From Prolixibacter sp. NT017 (lineage in GTDB: Bacteria; Bacteroidota; Bacteroidia; Bacteroidales; Prolixibacteraceae), in contig NZ_BLAV01000001.1 in NCBI RefSeq assembly GCF_009617875.1, positions 558,001-622,000 on the forward strand: a DNA stretch of 64,000 nt, in the 5' to 3' direction. Both the position numbers and the translations under genes were made by a program. Of the stretch, positions 42,244 to 52,806 are shown one piece after another. The stretch's first letter is position 1. Each line of letters opens with the position of its first letter. Below the pieces are notes generated by a model. The model had not been told where the DNA came from. It worked only from the letters and a program-made list of their open reading frames with translations, and searched no databases.

Positions 42244-43599
42244 TTATTTAACCCAGTTCTTGAACTTGAAGTTACAATTGACATACGAATCGTCGATACG
42301 AACGTACGTTTTGGCTACCCGGTCAGCAATCCAGTTCTGATATACCTTTTCCTTTTTCTTCTGCAGGCACATATCACTCAGCATCTGGTAATCTTCTGCC
42401 AGGTTCGCTTTGTGCGGTTTGCTTTTGTCCAGTAGTTTAACGATGGTATAAACCTGCCGCTGACGTTTGGGATCCTGCATGAGGAAGGGATCGGAAATTT
42501 CGCCGATTTTCAACTTGGTGATCACCTTACTAACAGCTGGATCTAACTGACTTACTTCGAACTTGGAAGAACCGGTATTCGGATTAATTACCAGCCCGCT
42601 ATTGTTCCGGGTATCTTTGTCGAACGAATAGAGGTAAGCAGCGCGCTCCCACGAAATACTGTCGCGGCGAATGTAGTCGGCGATGCTGTCGATATGCTCT
42701 TTGGCGTGATCCAGTTCTTTCGGACTCACCTTCGGTTTAATAATAATGTGTCGTACATTCACTTTTTCACCTTTCCGGTCGATGAGCTGAATGATGTGGT
42801 AACCCATTTCACTCTTCACCACTTTCGATACTTTGCCCGGCTTCAGGTTGAAAGCAACGGCTGCAAAGGCCGGGTCGAGCTGGCCACGTCCCAGGTAGCC
42901 CAGTTCACCACCGTTACGTGCCGAAGGTCCTTCGGAATAGAGTACAGCCAGTGTGGCAAAGTTTTCTCCGTTTTCCACCCTTCTTTTCAGGTCACGAAGC
43001 TGAGTTTTTACCCGGAGGTCTTCTTTCTCACTGATTTTGGGGAGAACGGTAATTTCAGCATACTGAAGCTGTTCTTTCACCATTGGAATTTCATCCGGTT
43101 TCATGTTTTTATAGAAACGACGAACTTCGGAAGGCGTTACAGACACGTTTTCGGTAATTTTCGAGTGCATCTGTTGCGTCATCAATTGTTCCCGGATGGC
43201 GTCTTCCATATCAGCCTTGATTTGAATGATGGGCTTATGGAAATACTCTTCCACGGCTTTTTCCGAACCAATATGCTCGATGAAGTACTGCATCCGGCGG
43301 TCCATCTCCTGGTTGATCTGGTTATCCGTCACCGTAATGGTTGTATCGAGTTGTGCTTCTGCCAACAGCAATTTTTGTTCGAGCAAGTTCTCCAGAATCT
43401 CACACTTCATGTCTCCGGTAGAGGTGGCACCCTGTGCCTGCATCTGCAGATACTGTGTTTCGATATCCGATTTCAGAATGATGTTTCCTCCAACAACAGC
43501 AACTATCTGGTCGATGACTTTGTCCTGAGCAAAGGTTTGAGCCGAACCTGCGAATAAAAACAGAACTGGCAGTAAAATTTTCAATGTATGTTTCAGCAT
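42244..43599 (-). CDS. SurA-type periplasmic peptidyl-prolyl isomerase
   Basis: This 451-residue exported foldase has a signal peptide (ILLPVLFLFAGSAQTFAQ) and a SurA N-terminal chaperone domain (DQIVAVVGGNIILKSDIETQ). Two parvulin/PPIC regions follow; the first is the best preserved (GGELGYLGRGQLDPAF, SKVVKSEMGYHIIQLID), and the second opens NVRHIIIKP. It should escort outer-membrane proteins through the periplasm to BAM. It is the third of three foldase-like genes in tandem and is followed 11 nt later by MoxR. Confidence 0.92.
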   Translation of the reverse strand: MLKHTLKILLPVLFLFAGSAQTFAQDKVIDQIVAVVGGNIILKSDIETQYLQMQAQGATSTGDMKCEILENLLEQKLLLAEAQLDTTITVTDNQINQEMDRRMQYFIEHIGSEKAVEEYFHKPIIQIKADMEDAIREQLMTQQMHSKITENVSVTPSEVRRFYKNMKPDEIPMVKEQLQYAEITVLPKISEKEDLRVKTQLRDLKRRVENGENFATLAVLYSEGPSARNGGELGYLGRGQLDPAFAAVAFNLKPGKVSKVVKSEMGYHIIQLIDRKGEKVNVRHIIIKPKVSPKELDHAKEHIDSIADYIRRDSISWERAAYLYSFDKDTRNNSGLVINPNTGSSKFEVSQLDPAVSKVITKLKIGEISDPFLMQDPKRQRQVYTIVKLLDKSKPHKANLAEDYQMLSDMCLQKKKEKVYQNWIADRVAKTYVRIDDSYVNCNFKFKNWVK

Positions 43600-43708
43600 A
43601 TCGTAATGATTATCATTTCTTGTGTTTATCTCTAATCTTTTTTAATTGCCACATGGAATTCGCATGATCGGGAAGCGTTATTTCAATAAGTGTTTCCGGG
43701 AATCATGT

Positions 43709-44560
43709 TCATTTCATGATGGTGAAAAGATTGTCTTCTTCCCCTTTTTCGTAAATTTTTTTCTCTAGCTCCTTTATTAGCTCCATTTTTCGGCTGTTCA
43801 AAATTAAGTTTTCTATCCGATCCTTCACAAAGTTGAACGGAGCTTTTTCCCCTTTTACGCGAAAATCTTTAATAGCAACGTAATAAGCACTGACGGAATC
43901 GGTGGTTTCAATGAAATTATTCCGTCGCAAAAAGCGGTCCGTATTCATAATTTCCATCGGTAAACGTGATTCAATGCGGCTGAATTCCATCCACTTGCTT
44001 GAAAAATTGTCATATTTGGTAGCATATTGAAAACTAAATACTTCCAAGGCCGAGATGTCTTCCGATTTATTGGACAACATCCACTTTTTGATTTCGCTGG
44101 TATGGTCTACTTCCTTGGGAACTTCCATGTAAATTCCCTGAATCAGATCCTGGTTGAGGTTGAATTTCTCAGGATTATGGTCGTAAAAATCCCGAATGTC
44201 TTTTTCTGTTACTGCGGTGTCGAGTCGTTGGTGAACCCATTCTTCCTGGTATTTATGGATTAACAACGATGCCCGGTATTCCTGCAGTTCGTGTTCCACA
44301 TTTTTCTGTTCCGGGGTCAGGTTTTCTTCCGCCTTTTGCAAAATCAATTCTTGGTGAATCCATCGTTGAATATAGTCGCTCGCCAGCCTGGTACTGTCTG
44401 TGCTGTTGATATCTTTCGGCAGGGCACTGGCTAAATCTTCCCGGTAAAGGTATTTATCACCAACTTTCGCAATTGCATTTTTTCCGTTTCCCTTGTTTCC
44501 TTTCTGACAGGCTGTAAAAAGAATCACTATGCCTGCCAGTGCTAAAAATATGTTCCTCAT
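43709..44560 (-). CDS. SurA/PrsA-like foldase lipoprotein without visible PPIase domain
   Basis: The gene begins at the ATG at 44560, which overlaps the upstream stop (ATGA) and starts a lipoprotein signal (AGIVILFTACQKG, Cys18). The longer frame to 44644 is an artefact. The mature part (~265 residues) is helical and charged. It resembles the N-domain of SurA/PrsA foldases (VGDKYLYREDLASALPKD, then YIQRWIHQELILQKAEENL and KDIRDFYDHNPEKF), but I see no parvulin signature. It may be a chaperone-only member working with its two isomerase neighbours. Confidence 0.75.
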   Translation of the reverse strand: MRNIFLALAGIVILFTACQKGNKGNGKNAIAKVGDKYLYREDLASALPKDINSTDSTRLASDYIQRWIHQELILQKAEENLTPEQKNVEHELQEYRASLLIHKYQEEWVHQRLDTAVTEKDIRDFYDHNPEKFNLNQDLIQGIYMEVPKEVDHTSEIKKWMLSNKSEDISALEVFSFQYATKYDNFSSKWMEFSRIESRLPMEIMNTDRFLRRNNFIETTDSVSAYYVAIKDFRVKGEKAPFNFVKDRIENLILNSRKMELIKELEKKIYEKGEEDNLFTIMK

Positions 44561-46506
44561 TTTTCTGCCGTGTGCTTCAAAATTCTGTTTATTGCCTGCT
44601 GTTTCACTTTCACCGGATATTTCTGCCGCAGCTGTTTTACCCATTGTTTTTCAAGGTAATCCTGGTAGTCTGCCAGGCAGGTTCCCCTTACGTCTTTTAG
44701 CGGCTCATACCCCCTGGGGTGCGATTTGCCCTGCAATACAGCTAATCCGGCTTGTGTCTTTGTTATTGTGTCCTTATCATTGAAGATGTAAAAATCGACA
44801 GCGGGGTTGTCTCCCTCTTTGAATTTTCCCGTTCGGTGAGAAAAACCTTCAAGGTTTTTAAGTTTTTGGATGATGATTGTACTGTCTTTGCCCGCTTCTA
44901 CCATTTTATCAACCTCAGTCGCAATTTTATGCGAGGGACAAAGATAAACAGTCCCGCCGAAATATCTTTCCGTTCGGTAATTTTCACGATGATTTGCATA
45001 AAATTCCTTCAGCCCTGTCGTGTCCTTTGCTGCTTTCTGCCAGACTTTTTGGTCGGTAATATTGAATAGCAGAAGGCCATCGTGGTACTCTTTTACCAAT
45101 AACCGGAAATCCGGGTATTTCTTTTCAAGCTGCGAATCTTCGTACTTCAGAAAACTTTGGTCTTTAAAATGGTCGTAATAATTATCGATTTGTTCTTTGG
45201 TCAGTGGCTTGTGGTTGTGTTTTTTTTGCTGAATGAAATTGATGAATTCAGCCTGGCTAAAAGGTTTTTTGTTGATGCTGAACAGTGGTTTGTTTGTCGT
45301 CGATTCGGCTTTCGCCTGAAGTGAGTCTTTGGTACTTCCGTTTAACGAAGAAAGCCATTCCTGTGTAGTCGGATTTTCGTTGAGCGTGTATTCCGATTTT
45401 AATTTCCTGATGAAAGCTGCTTTAGCTTCCTGATTCCTTTCCGGAGATTTTTTCAGGTTTGCTACAATCTTCGGACGCAATTCATCGAAGGTGGGGACCG
45501 GTTTGACCGCTAATCTTTTAACGATGTGCCAGCCATACGGCGAGCGAACGGGCTTTGAGTAATCGCCATCATTCTTCAGAGCAAAGGCTGTTTCTGCAAT
45601 TTCGGGAATCATTCGTCCGGAACGGAACCAGGGCAGCACGCCACCATTTGCGCCACTCTTTTTATCGTCGGAGTATTTTTTTGCCAGTTGAGCAAAGTCG
45701 GCGCCGTTTTGCAGCATTCGGTAAACACTATCTGCTTTTGCGTGGATTTGTGCCTCTGCTTCCGGACTGCTTCCCGGACGGACAAAAAACATGATGTGCG
45801 CTGCGTGCATTTCGCCCGGCGATGGCCTTTTGTCTTCAACTTTTATCAGGTGATAACCAAAACGGGTGCGAACGATGGGAGAGATTTGTCCCACAGGAGT
45901 TTCATAAGCTGCTTTTTCAAATGGATATACCATCATGAAGCCACTGAAATAACCCAGTTCACCTTTGTTGTTCCTGGCCGATGGATCTTGTGAATAGTTG
46001 AGGGCTAACTTGGCAAAATCGTCTCCATTCACGGCTCGCTGACGCAGGTCGTTGATTTGATTCCATGCTTTCAGTGTGTCGGCCGGAGAGGCATTGCGCG
46101 GAATCCGTATCAGGATATGCGAAGCTTTTACCTCGGTCGTCATCCGGTGGTACATTGTCCGTACCAACTGTTCGTCGATGGTGGAATCGGTCAGGTAAGG
46201 AGAGGCCGCTTCTTCCCGGTAACGGGCCAGTTCGCTTTTGAAGGAACTGAGCGTATCCATTCCGTGCGCTTCCGCTGCCCGAACTTTTAGTTTAAAGTCG
46301 ATGAAAAGCTGTAAATACTGTTGTGGCGTTTTCTGGAGGGAATCCGGCAGACTCAAATTATTTTTACGGTACATCCGGAGAAATTCATCGCTGTAAATTT
46401 TATCGCCGCCAATGGTCATGATGACCTGTTTCTCTTTGGCATTAGCCGAAATTCCGGTTAACGTTAGCAGGAGAAGGAGCAGTACACTGCAAATGGATTT
46501 GAGCAT
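44557..46506 (-). CDS. Periplasmic peptidyl-prolyl isomerase with two PPIC domains, 649 aa
   Basis: The protein has a signal peptide (VLLLLLLTLTGISANA) and a SurA-like N-terminal domain (MTIGGDKIYSDEFLRMYRKN). Two clear parvulin domains follow: residues ~130-230 (VKASHILIRIP, GELGYFSGFMMVYPFEKA, RFGYHLIKVED) and ~235-340 (MHAAHIMFFVRPG, GGVLPWFRSGRMIPE, PYGWHIVKRL). The C-terminal half, about 300 residues, is unassigned but helical. It is the first gene of the foldase series, 64 nt after guaB, and overlaps the next gene by 4 nt. Confidence 0.92.
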   Translation of the reverse strand: MLKSICSVLLLLLLTLTGISANAKEKQVIMTIGGDKIYSDEFLRMYRKNNLSLPDSLQKTPQQYLQLFIDFKLKVRAAEAHGMDTLSSFKSELARYREEAASPYLTDSTIDEQLVRTMYHRMTTEVKASHILIRIPRNASPADTLKAWNQINDLRQRAVNGDDFAKLALNYSQDPSARNNKGELGYFSGFMMVYPFEKAAYETPVGQISPIVRTRFGYHLIKVEDKRPSPGEMHAAHIMFFVRPGSSPEAEAQIHAKADSVYRMLQNGADFAQLAKKYSDDKKSGANGGVLPWFRSGRMIPEIAETAFALKNDGDYSKPVRSPYGWHIVKRLAVKPVPTFDELRPKIVANLKKSPERNQEAKAAFIRKLKSEYTLNENPTTQEWLSSLNGSTKDSLQAKAESTTNKPLFSINKKPFSQAEFINFIQQKKHNHKPLTKEQIDNYYDHFKDQSFLKYEDSQLEKKYPDFRLLVKEYHDGLLLFNITDQKVWQKAAKDTTGLKEFYANHRENYRTERYFGGTVYLCPSHKIATEVDKMVEAGKDSTIIIQKLKNLEGFSHRTGKFKEGDNPAVDFYIFNDKDTITKTQAGLAVLQGKSHPRGYEPLKDVRGTCLADYQDYLEKQWVKQLRQKYPVKVKQQAINRILKHTAEK

Positions 46507-46570
46507 GAACTTAAGGGCTATTTAGCTAAAAATGAAAAGTATGTCGTTTTTTGTGTTGTCGAAAATGACA

Positions 46571-48076
<1,506 letters not shown>

Positions 48077-48189
48077 CTAAAATAAGAAAAATGTGTGAAA
48101 TGTACTTCATCTGATATGGAGGTTTAGACCAGAAATCAACAGTGATATGAAAGAAAATGAATTGCTCTGTTTTTGATGAGGGTATTTCC

Positions 48190-48197
48190 TAAATTTG
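48190..48197 (+). promoter_or_regulatory. -7 box of recQ
   Basis: TAAATTTG matches TAnnTTTG exactly, 13 nt before the recQ start, with TCTG 20 nt upstream as a possible -33 box. Confidence 0.6.
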
Positions 48198-48210
48198 TGC
48201 AACTGATCAT

Positions 48211-50118
48211 ATGAGCGATTTTCACGAAATATTAAAGAAATACTGGGGCTACGACGATTTTCGTCCGTTGCAGGAGGAGATTATTCAATCGGTTGTCTCG
48301 GGGAAAGATACGTTGGGATTAATGCCTACCGGAGGTGGAAAGTCCATTACGTTCCAGGTTTTCTCGATGGCAAACGAGGGATTATGCCTGGTTGTAACGC
48401 CGCTGATTGCGCTCATGAAAGATCAGGTGGAGAATCTGAAAAAGCGCTGCATCAAAGCATTGGCCGTATACTCGGGAATGACTTCGATGGAGATTGATGT
48501 AACCCTGAAGAACGCGGTTTATGGCGATTACAAGTTTCTATACGTTTCTCCGGAACGATTGGCCAGCGCTTCGTTTCAGGAGTACCTGCACCGGATGAAC
48601 CTGAATTTGATTACGGTGGACGAAGCGCATTGTATCTCGCAATGGGGTTATGATTTTCGTCCTTCGTATCTGAATATCGCTTCTTTGCGTGAACATTTCC
48701 CGGAAGTTCCCATATTGGCGCTGACAGCGACAGCTACTCCCGATGTGGTCGATGATATTCAGGATAAGCTGAAATTCAAAGAGAAGAATGTCCTGCAAAA
48801 GAGTTTCTACCGTGAAAACCTGGTGTACATGGTCCGGCAAAAGGAAGACAAGCTGGGCTATCTGGTGGAAACGGTGAAAAAAGCGAAAGGCAGCGGTGTG
48901 GTTTACGTTCGGAGCCGGAAGAAAACCCGGGAGATTACCGAATTGCTGAGAAGAGAGCGTGTCTCCGCCGATTTTTACCATGCCGGGTTGGCACCTGAAA
49001 TCCGCGCACGGAAGCAGGATGAATGGATGAGTGGCAAGTCGCGGGTCATTGTTGCCACCAATGCGTTTGGAATGGGCATCGATAAGCCGGATGTCCGTTT
49101 TGTGATTCACGTCGATTTGCCTGATTCGCTGGAGGCTTACTTTCAGGAAGCCGGCCGGGCCGGTCGTGATGGTAAAAGGGCGGCGGCTGTTTTGCTGTTC
49201 AATGCGACCGACAAGCGCCGATTGCATAAGCAAGTAACCGACAGTTTTCCGGAAATGGAGATGATTCGCCGGGTGTACAAGGCGCTGGGAAATTATTTTA
49301 GCGTAGCCGTTGGGACAGGAAAAGGACGCGTGTTCGATTTTAACCTGGCTGACTTTTCGCGTAATTTCAACCTCCAGCCATTGGCGGTTTTTCATTGTCT
49401 GAAAATACTGCAGCGAGAAGGTTATCTGGAGTTCACGGACGAATTGGAACATTCGTCGCGTATCTTTTTCCGGATAACCCGGGATGAACTTTATAAGTTC
49501 CAGGTCGCCAATGCTTCGTTCGATGCATTTGTCAAGTTGCTGCTCCGCTCTTATACCGGTGTTTTCAGCGAATTCACGGTAGTAAATGAGCAAATTCTGG
49601 CGCAACGGGCCAAAACGACTGTTGATGTGGTGAAGGAATACCTGAGCCGCCTGAATACATTGAAAGTGGTTCACTATATTCCGCGCCGAAAAAGTGCGCT
49701 GATCATTTTTACGAAGGAACGCATTGAAGAAAAACGCATCAAAATCAGTCCGGAGAATTATGCCATTCGCAAACAGCAGTTTCTCGACCGGGTGGATGCC
49801 GTCATTCATTACGCGGCGCAGGAAGAGCAATGCCGGAGCGTGGTTCTGCTCAATTATTTCGGACAAACGGATGGGCAACCGTGCGGTGAATGCGATGTTT
49901 GCCGGCGGGAACATCAGGCTGGTGTAACCCGCTCGGAGTTCGAACATATTTCCCGGAAGGTAAACGAATTGCTACTTGAACAGCCGCTGGCTATTCAGGA
50001 GTTGGTGCGCGAAGTGGATGGAAAGGAAAAACAAGTGTTGGGTGTGACCCGCTGGATGCTAGATAATGGCGACATAATAAACGGTTCCGACGGACGTTTA
50101 CATTGTAGAGAATCCTGA
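48211..50118 (+). CDS. recQ: ATP-dependent DNA helicase RecQ
   Basis: This 3'-5' DNA helicase acts in recombination and fork repair. It has motif 0/I (YDDFRPLQEEII, MPTGGGKSITFQ), the DEAH box with the RecQ aromatic loop (TVDEAHCISQWGYDFRPSY), and motif VI QEAGRAGRDG. The RQC zinc site is present (FGQTDGQPCGECDVC plus an upstream Cys) and a winged helix is expected before it. The C-terminal 70 residues are short and do not look like a full HRDC domain, so this is an HRDC-poor variant of 635 residues. It is followed by a DUF5063 gene after 86 nt. Confidence 0.95.
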   Translation: MSDFHEILKKYWGYDDFRPLQEEIIQSVVSGKDTLGLMPTGGGKSITFQVFSMANEGLCLVVTPLIALMKDQVENLKKRCIKALAVYSGMTSMEIDVTLKNAVYGDYKFLYVSPERLASASFQEYLHRMNLNLITVDEAHCISQWGYDFRPSYLNIASLREHFPEVPILALTATATPDVVDDIQDKLKFKEKNVLQKSFYRENLVYMVRQKEDKLGYLVETVKKAKGSGVVYVRSRKKTREITELLRRERVSADFYHAGLAPEIRARKQDEWMSGKSRVIVATNAFGMGIDKPDVRFVIHVDLPDSLEAYFQEAGRAGRDGKRAAAVLLFNATDKRRLHKQVTDSFPEMEMIRRVYKALGNYFSVAVGTGKGRVFDFNLADFSRNFNLQPLAVFHCLKILQREGYLEFTDELEHSSRIFFRITRDELYKFQVANASFDAFVKLLLRSYTGVFSEFTVVNEQILAQRAKTTVDVVKEYLSRLNTLKVVHYIPRRKSALIIFTKERIEEKRIKISPENYAIRKQQFLDRVDAVIHYAAQEEQCRSVVLLNYFGQTDGQPCGECDVCRREHQAGVTRSEFEHISRKVNELLLEQPLAIQELVREVDGKEKQVLGVTRWMLDNGDIINGSDGRLHCRES

Positions 50119-50162
50119 CTGAAGCTTAAGGCAAACTCCTGAGGTCTCTCGCTTTTTTATAT

Positions 50163-50170
50163 TACCTTTG
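50163..50170 (+). promoter_or_regulatory. -7 box upstream of the DUF5063 gene
   Basis: TACCTTTG matches TAnnTTTG, 34 nt before the start codon. No good -33 box is seen. It may give the DUF5063-exonuclease-methyltransferase genes a promoter separate from recQ. Confidence 0.45.
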
Positions 50171-50204
50171 TGGCTGATTTAGAAAAAACATTTCTCATCA
50201 GCTA

Positions 50205-50837
50205 ATGGAAGGGGAAACTTCACATATTGTCTATTCAGTCAACGTAATCGAGTTCGTGACAGTGGCCAATGAGTATTGCGCCACGTTGGAAACGATGGAT
50301 GATCTTAACAGGAAGGATTTCGTGCATAAGATGCAAAAGATTTTTCCGTTGCTTTACCTGAAAGCTTCTCTGCTTCCGGAAGTGGAGGAAATGCTGGAGG
50401 ATGAGCCGGAAAAGTTTGTTGCTGAAGAAGATTACAACTACCTGCACCGGAAATTGCAGGTGAAACTTGGCGAGCACGACGCCTACCTGGAAGTTTTCGA
50501 TCCAATGATGCAATACAGCGAAGGTCCTGTTGAAGGAAGCCTGGCGGAAAATATGGCCGATATCTATCAGGATCTGAAAGATTTCATTCTTTCTTATCGC
50601 ATTGGCACCGTTGAAGTGATGAACGATGCGTTATTGGAGTGTCGTAATAATTTTGCAGAATACTGGGGACAGCGTCTGGTTAACGGTCTTCGTGCATTGC
50701 ACAATCTCACTTTTGGCGATGTGGATCTGTCTGAAGATGCAAAGAAGAAAGAGGCTGAAAAGAAAGATGATGAGGAACAAATTGATAGTCCTGACTGGAT
50801 TCTGAAACAGCAATTCAAGAATTTCAGAGGGGAGTAG
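50205..50837 (+). CDS. DUF5063 domain-containing protein
   Basis: This 210-residue cytoplasmic protein of the DUF5063 family is known mostly from Bacteroidota and some Actinobacteria. It is almost entirely helical (NVIEFVTVANEYCATLE, HKMQKIFPLLYLKASLLPEV, MADIYQDLKDFILSYRIGT) and ends in a highly charged tail (KKKEAEKKDDEEQIDSPDW). No catalytic motif is visible. It lies directly before a DEDD exonuclease gene (14 nt) and after recQ, so a nucleic-acid link is suggested by context only. Confidence 0.85.
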   Translation: MEGETSHIVYSVNVIEFVTVANEYCATLETMDDLNRKDFVHKMQKIFPLLYLKASLLPEVEEMLEDEPEKFVAEEDYNYLHRKLQVKLGEHDAYLEVFDPMMQYSEGPVEGSLAENMADIYQDLKDFILSYRIGTVEVMNDALLECRNNFAEYWGQRLVNGLRALHNLTFGDVDLSEDAKKKEAEKKDDEEQIDSPDWILKQQFKNFRGE

Positions 50838-50851
50838 GAAGATTTTTAATT

Positions 50852-51460
50852 ATGAAGGAAGAAACAACTGTTTTACATAAGTGTATTTCGAAAGATGAAC
50901 TGAACGAATTGCCTTTGAGTCATTTCGAGGGAGAGATTCAGCTTGTCGAAACACTGGAACAGGTGGATGAAGCGGCTCGTTATCTGGAGCAGCAGCTCAT
51001 TCTTGGTTTTGATACTGAAACGCGTCCTTCATTCAAAAAAGGGCAAACCAATCCGGTGGCTCTTCTTCAGCTTTCTACTTCTGACAAAGCATTTTTATTC
51101 CGCATTAACAAAATCGGCCTTCCGGAAAGTTTGGTTCGTATCCTTTCCAATCCGAAAATTGTAAAAAGCGGGGCAGCCATTCGTGACGATATCAAGATTT
51201 TGAAGAATGTCAATCATTTCCGTCCGGGAGGATTTGTCGAGTTGCAGGAGTACGTCAAGGATTTCGGCATTGAGAATTTCAGTCTGAAGAAACTGGCCGG
51301 CATTGTATTGGGATTCCGTATTTCTAAATCACAGCGTTTGACTAACTGGGAAGCTCCGGTTTTAACGGTGCCGCAACAAATTTATGCGGCAACTGATGCC
51401 TGGGTTTCGTATGAAATATATGTTCGCCTGCTCGAAATGGAAGGTCAGATGGCTATCTGA
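50852..51460 (+). CDS. 3'-5' exonuclease, RNase D-like DEDDy type
   Basis: This 202-residue nuclease has the RNase D/WRN-type exonuclease fold. ExoI ILGFDTETRPSFKKG supplies the first Asp and Glu, the segment KSGAAIRDDIKIL supplies the second Asp, and ExoIII IYAATDAWVSYEIY has the Tyr and last Asp of the DEDDy class. There is no HRDC domain, so it is a stand-alone nuclease. It sits 14 nt after the DUF5063 gene and near recQ. WRN-like helicase and exonuclease activities therefore occur as neighbouring genes. The substrate (RNA or DNA) is not certain. Confidence 0.9.
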   Translation: MKEETTVLHKCISKDELNELPLSHFEGEIQLVETLEQVDEAARYLEQQLILGFDTETRPSFKKGQTNPVALLQLSTSDKAFLFRINKIGLPESLVRILSNPKIVKSGAAIRDDIKILKNVNHFRPGGFVELQEYVKDFGIENFSLKKLAGIVLGFRISKSQRLTNWEAPVLTVPQQIYAATDAWVSYEIYVRLLEMEGQMAI

Positions 51461-51520
51461 TCCCGACAGGACGATACCTTATTCATTCCCGGTATCGTTA
51501 ATTAACCATCAATAAAGCAA

Positions 51521-52708
51521 ATGCAAGGTTTTTCAAAAATCATTCTGAAAAAGGGTAAGGATGAATCGTTGCTTCGGTTTCATCCGTGGATTTTTTCAGG
51601 TGCTATTCAAAAAGTAAAAGGTCCGGTGGAAGAGGGCGATGTCGTGGCTGTTTACAATCATGAGCGTCGTTTTCTTGGATTTGGACACTACCAGATTGGC
51701 TCCATCATGGTGCGGGTTTTCTCTTTCGAGGAAGAAGTTCCTGATTTGGCCTTCTGGACCGAAAAAATTGCATCGGCGTGGAAACTCCGTCAGGAGATCG
51801 GATTAACGGAACGGGACGATACCAATGTATTCAGGCTCATTCATGGCGAAGGCGACGGTATGCCGGGACTCATCGTCGACTATTACAATGGCACGGTGGT
51901 TTATCAAGCGCACTCGGTGGGTATGTGGCTCAACCGTTCGTTGATTGCTGAAGCCATCCGGAACGTGCTGGGCGAGCGGGTAACAGCTATTTATGATAAA
52001 AGTGCCAAAACGCTTCCCTACAAAGCGGATGTAGAACCGGAGGATGGTTACCTGTGGGGCGAATCGATCACCCGGGAAGTGATGGAATACGGCAACAAAT
52101 TCGAAGTGGACTGGGAAACCGGACAAAAAACCGGGTTCTTCGTTGACCAAAGAGAAAACCGGAAATTGCTTGCCGATTATGCCAAAGATCGCGATGTACT
52201 GAATATGTTCTGCTATTCCGGAGGCTTTTCGTTTTATGCCATGAATGGTGGTGCGCGACTCGTCCATTCAGTCGATGCTTCGGCGAAAGCCATTGAATTG
52301 ACCAACCGGAATGTGGAACTGAATTTTCCGGGCGACAAAAGGCACGAGGCTTTTACAGCCGACGCATTTGATTTCATGCGCGACATTAAAGACAAGTACG
52401 ACCTGATTGTACTCGACCCGCCCGCTTTTGCGAAGCATCAGCGAGTGGTGCGACAAGCTTTACAGGGTTACAAGAAGCTCAATGCAAGAGCTTTTTCGCA
52501 GATTCGTTCCGGTGGAATTGTCTTCACCTTCTCCTGCTCGCAAGCGGTGAGCAAGGACCAGTTCCGGCAGGCGGTTTTTTCAGGTGCGGCTATCGCGAAA
52601 CGAAAGGTGCGCATCCTGCATCAACTGACGCAACCAGCTGATCATCCAATCGATATTTATCATCCGGAAGGAGAATATTTGAAGGGACTAGTGCTTTATG
52701 TCGAATAG
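51521..52708 (+). CDS. Class I SAM-dependent rRNA methyltransferase (RlmI-like)
   Basis: This 395-residue enzyme has the RlmI/RlmCD-like architecture: an N-terminal PUA domain (SLLRFHPWIFSGAIQKVKG), a central linker, and a Rossmann methyltransferase. Motif X/I reads GFFVDQRENRKLL and LNMFCYSGGFSFYAMNGG. The catalytic-type DPPAFAKH is followed by FTFSCSQ. The family methylates cytosine C5 in 23S rRNA (m5C1962 in E. coli). The start is 60 nt after the exonuclease gene, probably the same transcript. Confidence 0.92.
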   Translation: MQGFSKIILKKGKDESLLRFHPWIFSGAIQKVKGPVEEGDVVAVYNHERRFLGFGHYQIGSIMVRVFSFEEEVPDLAFWTEKIASAWKLRQEIGLTERDDTNVFRLIHGEGDGMPGLIVDYYNGTVVYQAHSVGMWLNRSLIAEAIRNVLGERVTAIYDKSAKTLPYKADVEPEDGYLWGESITREVMEYGNKFEVDWETGQKTGFFVDQRENRKLLADYAKDRDVLNMFCYSGGFSFYAMNGGARLVHSVDASAKAIELTNRNVELNFPGDKRHEAFTADAFDFMRDIKDKYDLIVLDPPAFAKHQRVVRQALQGYKKLNARAFSQIRSGGIVFTFSCSQAVSKDQFRQAVFSGAAIAKRKVRILHQLTQPADHPIDIYHPEGEYLKGLVLYVE

Positions 52709-52806
52709 TTTATAGCTTAGCAGGAAAATGAATTGTTTCGGAATAAAATCTCCGGAGCGTATACCCAACTCAGTTTAAAGAATTAAAAACAGTAAACCCA
52801 ATAACA

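Noticed and set aside
48538..49947. Long minus-strand frame of 469 residues opposite recQ
   Set aside because: Antisense shadow of recQ caused by codon bias; recQ motifs are complete on the plus strand.
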